From Sinimarinibacterium sp. NLF-5-8 (GTDB lineage Bacteria > Pseudomonadota > Gammaproteobacteria > Nevskiales > Nevskiaceae), in contig NZ_CP048030.1 of assembly GCF_010092425.1 (NCBI RefSeq), positions 1,178,001 to 1,242,000 of the forward strand: a DNA stretch of 64,000 nt. Direction: 5' to 3'. A program made the translations under genes and the position numbers. Numbering within the stretch: the first letter of the stretch is position 1; each line of letters opens with the position of its first letter. The notes beneath the pieces are model-generated. The model searched no databases, was not told the origin of the DNA, and saw nothing but the letters and a program-made list of their open reading frames with translations. Positions 54,888 through 63,832 of this stretch are shown in pieces.

Positions 54888-54921
54888 CGCGGTTTGCGGA
54901 TGGTGGCATCCGCAAACCGCG
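54888..54921. repeat. Perfect 15-bp inverted repeat between convergent genes
   Basis: Arms CGCGGTTTGCGGATG (54888-54902) and their exact complement (54907-54921) around loop GTGG, located between the thiolase stop and the outer-membrane channel stop. There is no T run on either side, so it is not a standard intrinsic terminator, though it could block transcription or protect both transcript ends. Confidence 0.8.
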
Positions 54922-54945
54922 CCACCGCGCGCGCGCAGACGCCGA

Positions 54946-56349
54946 TTACGGCGCTTGCGCCGACGGAACATCCCATCCGCCGCCCAGCGCCCGATACAAC
55001 TCGATGGTCGCCAGTTGTGCACCCAGACGCGCCTGGGCGGTTCCCTGTTCGGCAGTGAACAGATCACGGTTGGCATTGATCACATCAAAATAAGATGAGT
55101 AGCCGCCTTTATAGCGCGCCTGGGCCATCGCCTCGGCCTTGCGCAGCGCGCTGACCTGATCTTGCTGGGCTTGCAGCATCTGACGATTGCGCTGTTGCCC
55201 GACCAGCGCATTGGCGACCTCGGCAAAAGCGCTGCGCACCACTTTTTCATAGTTCAGCACCGCTTCGCGAGTGCGCGCCCTGGCCAGATCGACCTGGTAC
55301 AGATTTCGGTCAACGTTGAACAACGGCTGCAACAGCCCCACGCCAACCGACCATGACTCCGAGCCGCTGTGCAGCAAATCAGACACATCACGGCTCACGG
55401 CACCAAACGCTCCGGTCAGCGACACGCTGGGAAACAAGGCTGCCTTTGCCGCACCGATGCGCGCATTGGCGGCGACCATGCCTTGCTCGGCCTGGAGAAT
55501 ATCGGGGCGACGCTCAAGCAGGCGGGAAGGCAAGCCCGTTGGCGTTTGTGCCAGCGGCTCGCTACACGCACCGCGCGTGACCGGCTGCAAAGGCTGCGCC
55601 AACAAAACGCCAAGGGCATTTTCGGTTTGCGTGGCCTGGCGTTGCAGATCGTAGATGCTCGCCTGTGCTGCGGCACGCTGCGCCTGGGCGGTGAGCACAT
55701 CAAGTTCACTGGTCACGCCACGCTGAAACTGCGCCTGGGTCAGCTCAAGAAAAGCCTCGCGCGTTTCCAGGCTGTGTCGAGCCGCAGTGATGCGATCATC
55801 CAACGCGCACAAAGTGTAGTAGGCACTGGAAACATTGGCGATCAGGCTCACGCGCAGAGCCTGGCGGGCATACTGGGTGCCCAGATACTCGGCGCGCGCC
55901 GCTTCGGTCAACCGCCGCAGCCGTCCCCAGAAGTCCAGCTCCCATGACAGATTGACGCTCAAATTGGCGTTTTCGCTGATGTGCGGCTGACTCGGCACTT
56001 GCACATTGCGCGCGGTCTGGCTGCGGCCGACGCTGCCAGCACCGCTGAGTTGTGGCAACTGCCCGATGCGCGCAATCCCAAGCTGCGCCTCAACCTGCTC
56101 GATTCGGCTGGCGGCCATCTGCAAATCGAGATTGGCTGCCAGCGCGCGCTCGATCAGCTGCTGCAATTCGGCTGCGGTATAGACGTTGCGCCAATCCATT
56201 TCGCCCACCGAATCAGGGGACAAAGCTGCGGCCTGATCCCGAAACTGCTGCGGAATGCTCTGTTCGGGGCGCTGGTAATCCGGCCCAAGCGCGCAGCCGC
56301 CCAGCAACATTGCAGCAAGCGCCGTCATGGTGATCTTGAACATGCTCAT
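54946..56349 (-). CDS. RND efflux outer-membrane channel lipoprotein (OprM/TtgC type)
   Basis: 467 residues with lipobox LLGGC (C19) followed by ALGPDYQRPE, the typical start of OprM-type channels. Two OEP repeats form the trimeric beta-barrel/alpha-tunnel. Last gene of the pump operon; its ATG overlaps the pump stop by 4 bp. It gives the export path through the outer membrane. Confidence 0.93.
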   Translation of the reverse strand: MSMFKITMTALAAMLLGGCALGPDYQRPEQSIPQQFRDQAAALSPDSVGEMDWRNVYTAAELQQLIERALAANLDLQMAASRIEQVEAQLGIARIGQLPQLSGAGSVGRSQTARNVQVPSQPHISENANLSVNLSWELDFWGRLRRLTEAARAEYLGTQYARQALRVSLIANVSSAYYTLCALDDRITAARHSLETREAFLELTQAQFQRGVTSELDVLTAQAQRAAAQASIYDLQRQATQTENALGVLLAQPLQPVTRGACSEPLAQTPTGLPSRLLERRPDILQAEQGMVAANARIGAAKAALFPSVSLTGAFGAVSRDVSDLLHSGSESWSVGVGLLQPLFNVDRNLYQVDLARARTREAVLNYEKVVRSAFAEVANALVGQQRNRQMLQAQQDQVSALRKAEAMAQARYKGGYSSYFDVINANRDLFTAEQGTAQARLGAQLATIELYRALGGGWDVPSAQAP

Positions 56350-59300
56350 GCGCGCACCTCCTGCTGTGCCGCACGGCGACCCCGCCAGCGATCCACAGTG
56401 CCCTGGATCAAGACATAAAAAACCGGAACCATGAAAATGCCGAACAAGGTGGCACCGAACATGCCCCAGACGGCCACAGTCCCCAGCACCTGACGCGCTG
56501 CGGCGCCAGCGCCGGTGGCGAGCATCATCGGCAACGCGCCAAAAATAAACGCAAATGAAGTCATCAGGATCGGACGCAAGCGCAATCTGGCACCGGCGAC
56601 GGCGGCCTCGGCCAGCGGGCGACCTTTTTCGTATTCGAGCTTGGCGTACTCAACGATCAGAATGGCGTTTTTGGCGGCCAGCCCGATCAGCATCACCAAA
56701 CCGATCTGGGCATAGATATCGTTGGCAAAACCCCGCGCGGTCAGCGCGCCGAACGCACCGAATACGGCAAAGGGGATCGACAACAACACTGCAAACGGGA
56801 CTGCCCAGCTTTCGTACAGTGCCGCCAGCACCAGAAACACGAAGATGATCGCCGCAGCAAAAATATAGGGTGTTTGTCCGGCCGAACGTTTTTCCTGATA
56901 CACCACGCCCGCCCATTCATAACCGTAGCCGGGCGGCAAATCGGCGGCGACCCGCTCCATCGCCGCAGACGCATCGCCGGAACTGACGCCGGGTGCCGCC
57001 GATCCCATGATGGTGACGGCGCGATAGACGTTGAAGCGCTCGATGTAATCCGGCGATTGCCGGGTACGAATCGACACCAGCGTGGACAGTGGCACCATTT
57101 CTCCGGCCGCCGTGCGCACATAAATGCGATTGACCGCATCCGGCGTTGCGCGCGCTTCGCCTTCGGCTTGTGCCGTCACTCGAAAAGTACGTCCGAACAA
57201 GTTGAAATCATTGATATAGCTGCCACCAAAAAACATTTGCAGCGTGGAGAAAATATCTGAAATCGGAATCCCCAGCGCTTTGGCGCGCTCACGGTCGATG
57301 ACATATTCAAGCTGCGGCGTGCTGGGGCTGAACTGGGTGAATACGCGCGTCAGTTCCGGTTGCTGCTGCGCGCGCGCAATCAGATCACTCATGGTGTCGG
57401 TCAAATCCTTGAGATCGCCGCCACCGCGCGCTTGCAGCATGAAATCAAAGCCACCGGCCGAGCCGATACCCGGAATCGCTGCCGGATTGATGACGATGAA
57501 GGTCGCTTCACGAATCGTCGCCAGAGCCTGGTTGAGCCTTTGCAGCATCTGCTGCGCACTCACACTGCGTTGGTTCCACGGTTTGAGAACGATGAACATG
57601 GTTGCCGTGGACGGAGACGAGACGCCGCTGAGCAATGACATCCCGGTGATTTCCACCGCGCTTTCGATCTCCGGCATTTGCGCCGTAAGCTGGCGAAAAC
57701 GCTCCATCACCGCTTCGGTTCGTTGCAGCGACGCGCCCGGCGGCAGGCTCACCGCGGTGAGCAAATAGCCCTGGTCTTCTTCCGGCACAAATCCACTGGG
57801 GCGCTTGGACACCAGATACCCGGTAGCAATGCCCACGGCCAAAAACACCACCAGCCCGACGACCGTGCGACGGATACCGTTTTGTACGCTGTTGGTATAT
57901 CCCTGCGTCAGTCGTTTGAAGCCTCGGTTGAAGCCGCCAAAAAACCAGCCCAACGGCCCCGGCCAGTGAGACTCCGCCGTAGGCCGCAGCAGCAGCGCGC
58001 TCAATGCGGGGATGAATGTCAGCGCAATCAAGGCCGAAATCAGCACCGATGCCGACAACGTCAAAGCAAACTGGCGATAAAACTCACCGGTCAATCCCGG
58101 CAAGAATGCCACCGGCACAAATACCGCACACAACACCAGCGCAATGGCGATGACAGGGTTGGAAACATCCCTCATCGCCGCGCGCGCGGCCTCCATCGGC
58201 GGCATGCCGTGGTGATCCATTTTTTCGGTGATCGCCTCGACCACGACAATGGCGTCATCAACCACCAGTCCAATGGCCAGGATCATCGCAAACAATGTCA
58301 GCGTGTTGATAGAAAATCCCAGCGCCACAAACAGACTGAAAGACCCCAGCAGCGCCACCGGAACCGTGAGCATGGGAATCAGCGTTGCCCGCCAGCTTTC
58401 CAAAAACACAAACACCACCAGCAGCACCAGCAGCCCGGCTTCAAACAGGGTTTTGATCACCTCATGCATCGAGGCCGAAACAAACTTGGACGTATCAAAC
58501 GGCACCGTATAGGTGATGCCCTCGGGGAAGCTGCGCGATAGCTCATCCATGACCGTGCGCACGTTTTCCGCCACTTCCAGCGCATTGGCATCGGCTGAAG
58601 GAAAAATACCGATGTTGGCCACCGGCTCTCCATTCAGGCGGCTGGAACGGGAATAGTCGGTCGCGGCCAGTTCGATCCGCGCAAAATCGCGGAGCTTGAC
58701 CTGCGAACCATCGCTGCCGGTGCGCACAATAATGGCTTCATATTCAGCCACGTCACTCAAGCGCCCGCGCACACTGACCGGGTACACGCGCTGCTGCCCC
58801 TGCGGCGCCGGCTCGGCACCGATCGTTCCCGCCGGCGCCACCACGTTTTGCTCCTGGAGCACGCGCGAAACATCCTGGGCGGTGATGCCCAGGCGCGCCA
58901 TTTTTTCGGGATCAAGCCAGATGCGCATGCCGTAATCGCGCGCGCCAAATACGGTGACCTGCCCCACGCCTTTGATGCGCGCGAGTGCGTCATAGACATT
59001 CAACGTCGCATAGTTGGACAAAAACAGATAATCAAACTGCGGATCCGTTGCGCGCAATGCCACAAACAACAAGGGCTGTGGCTGGCGCTTGATGACCGTC
59101 ACGCCCTGCCGTGCCACTTCCTGGGGCAAGCTGCGCTGGGCAATGGCCACGCGGTTTTGGACTTCGACCGCAGCCAGATCCTGATTGGTGCCGACTTCAA
59201 ACGTCACGTTCAGCGAATACGAGCCATCGTTGCCGCTTTTGCTGCTCATGAACAACATGCCCGGGGCGCCGTTGACCTGCTGCTCGATCGGCGCCGCCAC

Positions 59301-59480
59301 GGATTGCTCCACCGTAGCCGCATCCGCTCCGGGAAAGCTGGTGCTCACGACAATCGATGGCGGGGTGATCGGGGGGTAACGCGCAATCGGCAACTGCGTC
59401 ATTGCGATTGCGCCGGCCAGGGTGATGATGATCGCCAGAACCGTGGCAAAGATCGGCCGACTGATGAAAAACTGGCTCAT
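56346..59480 (-). CDS. RND efflux pump, HAE1 family (AcrB/MexB/TtgB type)
   Basis: 1044 residues with 12 transmembrane helices and two large periplasmic loops. The N-terminus SQFFISRPIFATVLAIIITLAG and the proton-relay Asp pair in GLVVDDAIVVVE are intact. Proton-driven exporter of drugs, solvents or bile-like compounds. Overlaps its neighbours by 4 bp on both sides, so the three genes are one translationally coupled unit. Substrate range cannot be read from the sequence. Confidence 0.95.
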   Translation of the reverse strand: MSQFFISRPIFATVLAIIITLAGAIAMTQLPIARYPPITPPSIVVSTSFPGADAATVEQSVAAPIEQQVNGAPGMLFMSSKSGNDGSYSLNVTFEVGTNQDLAAVEVQNRVAIAQRSLPQEVARQGVTVIKRQPQPLLFVALRATDPQFDYLFLSNYATLNVYDALARIKGVGQVTVFGARDYGMRIWLDPEKMARLGITAQDVSRVLQEQNVVAPAGTIGAEPAPQGQQRVYPVSVRGRLSDVAEYEAIIVRTGSDGSQVKLRDFARIELAATDYSRSSRLNGEPVANIGIFPSADANALEVAENVRTVMDELSRSFPEGITYTVPFDTSKFVSASMHEVIKTLFEAGLLVLLVVFVFLESWRATLIPMLTVPVALLGSFSLFVALGFSINTLTLFAMILAIGLVVDDAIVVVEAITEKMDHHGMPPMEAARAAMRDVSNPVIAIALVLCAVFVPVAFLPGLTGEFYRQFALTLSASVLISALIALTFIPALSALLLRPTAESHWPGPLGWFFGGFNRGFKRLTQGYTNSVQNGIRRTVVGLVVFLAVGIATGYLVSKRPSGFVPEEDQGYLLTAVSLPPGASLQRTEAVMERFRQLTAQMPEIESAVEITGMSLLSGVSSPSTATMFIVLKPWNQRSVSAQQMLQRLNQALATIREATFIVINPAAIPGIGSAGGFDFMLQARGGGDLKDLTDTMSDLIARAQQQPELTRVFTQFSPSTPQLEYVIDRERAKALGIPISDIFSTLQMFFGGSYINDFNLFGRTFRVTAQAEGEARATPDAVNRIYVRTAAGEMVPLSTLVSIRTRQSPDYIERFNVYRAVTIMGSAAPGVSSGDASAAMERVAADLPPGYGYEWAGVVYQEKRSAGQTPYIFAAAIIFVFLVLAALYESWAVPFAVLLSIPFAVFGAFGALTARGFANDIYAQIGLVMLIGLAAKNAILIVEYAKLEYEKGRPLAEAAVAGARLRLRPILMTSFAFIFGALPMMLATGAGAAARQVLGTVAVWGMFGATLFGIFMVPVFYVLIQGTVDRWRGRRAAQQEVRA

Positions 59481-60604
59481 TGCCCCGCTCCGTGCGGTAC
59501 ATCCACCGGCTGCGGATCAACCAAAGTGTCCGGGCGCAAGCGCATGAAGCCATCCACGATCACCGTGTCTTCTGGCTCAAGCCCTTGCTCGACCAGCCAT
59601 TGATTGCCCACGCGCGCGCCCATCTGCACGGCACGCATTTGCGCCTTGTTCTGCGCATCCAGCACCCACAGGGATGTTTTGCCTTGCAGCTCCTGCACCG
59701 CACTTTGCGGCACCAGCAGGGCATCATCACGTTGCTCTGCGGCCACCACCACGCGCGCAAATTGACCCGCACGCAGCAGGCCGTCGGGGTTGGCGACCTG
59801 CAAACGGATCGGCAAGGTACCGGTCTGCCGATCGACCGCCGCATCCACAAAATTCAGCACGCCGGGATGGCCGTATTCAGACCCATCCGACAACAGGATC
59901 CTGAAGCTGGTGGCACGCTCGGCCGTTCGGCCCGCCCTGAAATCGGGGCGCTTTTGCAGCGCCAGCATGCGCTGCTCACTGATGCTGAAGTTCACATACA
60001 TCGGATTGTCGGCGTATACCGTTGTCAGCAGCGATTGATACGCGGTGACCAGCCCACCCATGCGAAACTGCGCGCGCCCCATCACCCCATCAATCGGCGC
60101 GGTCACGCGGGTGTATTCCAGATTCAGCTCGGCACTGCGCACCGCCGCCTGCGCGGCCTGAACCGCAGCTTGTCCGGCTTGTTCACGCGCCTGTACGGCA
60201 TCGAGTTCCTGTTGGCTCACGGCATTGACTGCCGCCAGCGGTTCAACCCGTGCCAAATCGCTTTTGGCTTGCTTGAGGCTCACTTGCGCCTGTGCCAAAG
60301 CAGCCTTGGCCTGTTCCAGCGCCACCACATAGGGCTGCCGGTCGATTTCAAACAACAGCTGCCCTTTCTTGACCGCCTGGCCTTCTACCGCACTTTGCCG
60401 CTCCAGCAATCCCCCTACGCGCGGACGAATTTCGGCGGTATTTGAAGCCTCGGTTTCAGCCACATACTCAACCTCCACGGTCGCGGGCCGGGGATGGATT
60501 TGCAACGTTCCCACCTTGGGCAGCGGCGGCGGTGCAGGTGGTGCAGGCTGCTGACAGGCCACCAGTAATGCAGCAGAGAAAAACAAAGCGGACGGCGCGC
60601 GCAT
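59477..60604 (-). CDS. RND efflux membrane fusion lipoprotein (AcrA/MexA/TtgA type)
   Basis: 375 residues from the ATG at 60604 with an AGGAG site 7 bp upstream; an ATG at 60625 would place that site inside the gene. Lipobox LLVAC (C17), biotinyl-lipoyl-like halves flanking an alpha-hairpin (about 90-170), a beta-barrel (SDGSEYGHPGVLNFVDAAVD) and the membrane-proximal domain. It is the first gene of the pump operon, divergent from the MarR gene. Confidence 0.94.
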   Translation of the reverse strand: MRAPSALFFSAALLVACQQPAPPAPPPLPKVGTLQIHPRPATVEVEYVAETEASNTAEIRPRVGGLLERQSAVEGQAVKKGQLLFEIDRQPYVVALEQAKAALAQAQVSLKQAKSDLARVEPLAAVNAVSQQELDAVQAREQAGQAAVQAAQAAVRSAELNLEYTRVTAPIDGVMGRAQFRMGGLVTAYQSLLTTVYADNPMYVNFSISEQRMLALQKRPDFRAGRTAERATSFRILLSDGSEYGHPGVLNFVDAAVDRQTGTLPIRLQVANPDGLLRAGQFARVVVAAEQRDDALLVPQSAVQELQGKTSLWVLDAQNKAQMRAVQMGARVGNQWLVEQGLEPEDTVIVDGFMRLRPDTLVDPQPVDVPHGAGQ

Positions 60605-60623
60605 GAACAGGCTCCTGAGTCGC

Positions 60624-60680
60624 ATACTTGCGGCAAATGATCGACAATGTTAGCTTGCTAATTATTATTATCGCAAGTAT
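60624..60680. promoter_or_regulatory. Divergent promoter/operator between pump operon and marR
   Basis: The 81-bp region holds the palindrome TTAGCTTGCTAA (60650-60661), a size and form usual for MarR operators. A wider inverted repeat encloses it, ATACTTGCG (60624-60632) with CGCAAGTAT (60672-60680). For marR, TCGACA (60641-60646) and TATTAT (60663-60668), 16 bp apart, form a promoter with the palindrome in its spacer. On the other strand TTGCGA and TAACAT, 18 bp apart, could drive the pump. One regulator could therefore block both. Confidence 0.65.
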
Positions 60681-60685
60681 CTGCC

Positions 60686-61189
60686 GTGGAAAGTCTGTGC
60701 CCTGAACAAAGCTTTGGTTATCTGCTGCGCGAAGTGTCCCAGCTTTGGCGCACACTGATCGATCGTCGGCTGGAACCACTGGGGCTGTCGGACGCGCGCT
60801 GGCAGCCGCTGCTGGTGCTCCACCGCAGCGATGAGCCGATGACGCAGACTGCGATTGCCACGGCACTGGAGATTGAAGCACCGAGTCTGGTCCGTCTGCT
60901 CGACCGGCTGTGCAAAGATGGCTGGGTAGAACGACATAAAAACCCGCACGACCGGCGCGCGCATCACGTCACCCTGACCGCCAAGGCGCGCCGCACCTGC
61001 GACAACATCGAGCAAGCCCTTGCCGACACCCGCAATGACGTCCTGGCGCACATCGATGAGGCAGAAGTCTGCGCCTGCGTTGATGTCCTGACCCGCGTGC
61101 GCACGCGCGCAGCCAGCCTGCTCAACAACGGCGCCACTCCCCAGGAAAACCCGATTACGGAGCGGCTGCGCCGTCCGCGTCGGCACTAG
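60686..61189 (+). CDS. MarR family repressor of the efflux operon
   Basis: 167 residues, GTG start. Winged-helix MarR domain (about 30-115): TQTAIATALEIEAPSLVRLLDRL recognition region and the wing NPHDRRAHHVTLT. The neighbouring RND operon and the palindrome between them suggest an SlyA/MarR-like ligand-released repressor. The 3' end overlaps the S46 peptidase gene by 35 bp on the other strand. Confidence 0.9.
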   Translation: MESLCPEQSFGYLLREVSQLWRTLIDRRLEPLGLSDARWQPLLVLHRSDEPMTQTAIATALEIEAPSLVRLLDRLCKDGWVERHKNPHDRRAHHVTLTAKARRTCDNIEQALADTRNDVLAHIDEAEVCACVDVLTRVRTRAASLLNNGATPQENPITERLRRPRRH

Positions 61190-63287
61190 CCGCCCCGGCA
61201 CCGCTGGCAGGCAACAATTCACGCAGCAAATGCTGCGCGCCGTAGACCTTGTCCAAGGCTTCAACGATCACCGCACTGTGTACCGCAACGCAGCGGTTGG
61301 TCTGTGCCTGATAGCCGAATGCGCCGCCCAGCGAGTGGATGTTGCCGTCAAAAACCAGCCCCACCACTTGCAGGTCGCGATTGATCACCGGACTGCCGGA
61401 ATTGCCACCGATGATGTCGTTGGTGGTGACAAAATTGAACCGGGTGTTCATCTCCAGCCGCGATCTGGCCTTGCGCCAGCGCGGCGCCAAAGCAAACGGC
61501 TCCGCCCCGGTCGCCCGGCTATACAAGCCTTGTACGTTGGTGAACGGGGCAATGGTTTTGCCCTGTTCGTGCCAGCCCTGCACTTCGCCGTAAGACAATC
61601 TCAGGGTGAAGGTTGCATCCGGGTAAGTACTGGTGCCCGATTGCGCAAAGCGCAGGCTGGCGATGCTTGCCGCAGCGCGCGCTTCAACCGCCTCCACATC
61701 CTTTTCGTAGCGCTGCCGCAGATCGCGCGAAACACTGTCTACCGCGCGCGCCAGCTGAATGAAGGGATCCGTGGATTGGGTCACGGCATCAAATCCGCCT
61801 TCCCAGAGCTGCTGGCGAAACGCAGCGTCACCCAGGCGGGTCTCGCTCACCAATTTGCCTGCCAGCGTTTCTGGTGCATCCCGCGCCAGAACCAGTTTGA
61901 CCAATGGCGCATCCGCCCCCAGCTTTTCGCGTAATTTGCCCAGCGACCACGCCAGCCTGGCGGTTTCCAGCCTGGGGTGCAGTGCGGTGGGGGCCAACAA
62001 CGTCTGCTGCAGCCGGGGCAGTGCAGCATCCTGGTACTCACGCAAGCGCTTTGGGCTGGGTTTAGCGCGCTCCTCAGCCGCGCGCACCAGTTGTCGCGCG
62101 TATTCAAAATAGCGGCTGTCGAAGCCGCGCCCGACTTCAAGCATCTGATACGCAGCGGCCAGATCGCGATAAGCCATCTGCGCCTGCTCAATCTGCCCCC
62201 AGGGATCATCTGCTTCGGCGGCGTCAGCCTGCCGTTGTTGCTGCGCATAAGCGCGCAGCTCGGCTTCCTGTTTGCGCTTGCTCTCCAGCAGCCCTGGCTG
62301 CCGCAAGGCATCCAGTTGACCCCGGATCACCTTCAGGCTGTTTTCGGTCAGGGTCAGATCAGCCTGGGCATGGCGCCGCGCCGCGTCACCACTGCGGCCA
62401 TACTGCCACAGCAGCGCCCGCCGCTCGGACAGATAGGCCAGGCTGTCAATGAAATTGACATCACGCAGGCGCTGCAATTGCGCCACGGTCAGTTGGCGCT
62501 GGGTGCGCCCCGGATGGCCGGTCACCATCACCAACTCCCCGACTTTGGCCCCTTCAGGCTTGAGGGAGAAATGTGCGTCGGACATGGCCGGCTTGCCATC
62601 CTCGTAGGCACGCAACAAAGCCATATCGAAGCTATACCGTGGAAAATTGAAATTATCGGGATCGCCCCCGAAAAAACTGCTGCGATACTCCGGCACAAAA
62701 ACCAGACGCACATCCTGATAGCGGTGATAGCGATACAACTGATATTGACTGCCGCCGTAAAGCTCCACGACATCACAGCGGCGAACGGCGGCTGCCTGCC
62801 CGACACACTCTGATTCGATCCGGGCTTTTTCTGCATTGCGGGCCTCGACGAACGCGCGCCCACGCAGCCCCGTCGTGGCTTTTTCGATCTGCGCGGTGAC
62901 ATCGACGATCTGATCCAGTCGATTCAGTTCTTCGCTGGGACAGCGCATTTCATCTGTTGGCGCCGCCGCAATGAAACCGTCATTGATGATGTCCTGCGCA
63001 TCGTCCGATTGTTCATGCGCGCATTGCAAAACACAGTGAGCATTGGTCAGCACCAGCCCCTGCCCGGACACAAACGATCCCGAACAGCCACTGGCCAGGC
63101 GCACCGATGACTGCATGGCCTGCTGAACCCAGCGTGCGTCTGGCTCAAAACCATATTGCTGCTGTAGCGCCTCGCGCGGCAGGTGATCCAGTGTCCACAT
63201 GCCTTCAGCGGCAACAGCACCGGCCGGACACACCAGACTCCACACAATAGACCACGCCCCGATCCGCCCGCCCTTGATCCCTCTCAT
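61155..63287 (-). CDS. S46 family dipeptidyl-peptidase, DPP7-type
   Basis: 710 residues from the ATG at 63287 (GAGG site 8 bp upstream; the frame is open further). Signal peptide (about 1-27), then a chymotrypsin-fold exopeptidase with triad H84 (TNAHC), Asp in PRYSFDMALL and Ser in IIGGNSGSPV, plus a large helical insert. The residue 18 after the catalytic Ser is Gly (FDGN), the position that separates DPP7 (Gly, hydrophobic P1) from DPP11 (Arg, acidic P1), so hydrophobic specificity is predicted. It likely feeds on periplasmic oligopeptides. Confidence 0.9.
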   Translation of the reverse strand: MRGIKGGRIGAWSIVWSLVCPAGAVAAEGMWTLDHLPREALQQQYGFEPDARWVQQAMQSSVRLASGCSGSFVSGQGLVLTNAHCVLQCAHEQSDDAQDIINDGFIAAAPTDEMRCPSEELNRLDQIVDVTAQIEKATTGLRGRAFVEARNAEKARIESECVGQAAAVRRCDVVELYGGSQYQLYRYHRYQDVRLVFVPEYRSSFFGGDPDNFNFPRYSFDMALLRAYEDGKPAMSDAHFSLKPEGAKVGELVMVTGHPGRTQRQLTVAQLQRLRDVNFIDSLAYLSERRALLWQYGRSGDAARRHAQADLTLTENSLKVIRGQLDALRQPGLLESKRKQEAELRAYAQQQRQADAAEADDPWGQIEQAQMAYRDLAAAYQMLEVGRGFDSRYFEYARQLVRAAEERAKPSPKRLREYQDAALPRLQQTLLAPTALHPRLETARLAWSLGKLREKLGADAPLVKLVLARDAPETLAGKLVSETRLGDAAFRQQLWEGGFDAVTQSTDPFIQLARAVDSVSRDLRQRYEKDVEAVEARAAASIASLRFAQSGTSTYPDATFTLRLSYGEVQGWHEQGKTIAPFTNVQGLYSRATGAEPFALAPRWRKARSRLEMNTRFNFVTTNDIIGGNSGSPVINRDLQVVGLVFDGNIHSLGGAFGYQAQTNRCVAVHSAVIVEALDKVYGAQHLLRELLPASGAGAASADADGAAAP

Positions 63288-63392
63288 CACCACATCCTCG
63301 AATTGCTGCAGTGCACACAATACCCGCAGCGAGCCAAGAACGAAAATGATCGGCTTTACATCCGGCGTCCGGCACAAGCGCTCAACGCGTGT

Positions 63393-63659
63393 TCATCCAT
63401 GCCGACCCTGTGCCATTTGCCGCATCAATCCCCAGCCCATGGCAAACAGGCCAAGGCAGCCCGCCATTCCAACCACCAGCGTTTCCTTGGCGCGCGCACT
63501 GATCGGCAACTGCATCAGCAGCCACATGCACACGCCCGTCAGCCCCAGCACCGCATAGAGCGCGCGCATGCCGAGGCTGCGCAGGCGATCCAGAACACCG
63601 GCGCGAACCGGCAGCGACAATCGGTTTTGCCCTGATGAATCTGAAGTCACCGTGTTCAT
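63393..63659 (-). CDS. Small two-helix membrane protein, unknown function
   Basis: 88 residues from the ATG at 63659 (AGGAG site 7 bp upstream; the frame continues 14 codons further). A basic N-terminal third is followed by two hydrophobic segments (about 29-50 and 58-77) separated by a short polar loop (PISARAKE). No family is recognised. It ends 105 bp before the S46 gene on the same strand. Confidence 0.5.
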   Translation of the reverse strand: MNTVTSDSSGQNRLSLPVRAGVLDRLRSLGMRALYAVLGLTGVCMWLLMQLPISARAKETLVVGMAGCLGLFAMGWGLMRQMAQGRHG

Positions 63660-63832
63660 GATCGCTCTCCTGCGGTTGTGCCTGTTGCGCCCTGCATTCA
63701 TTTAACGGTGCCTCCGGTACGCACAACAGGCCACTGACCCGCGCGCACAAACCGCTGGTCAGGCGCCCTCAACAGGCGGATCAGCGCAACCGATGAACGG
63801 CACTCAGCCACCAGATAACGCGCGCCTGGCGG

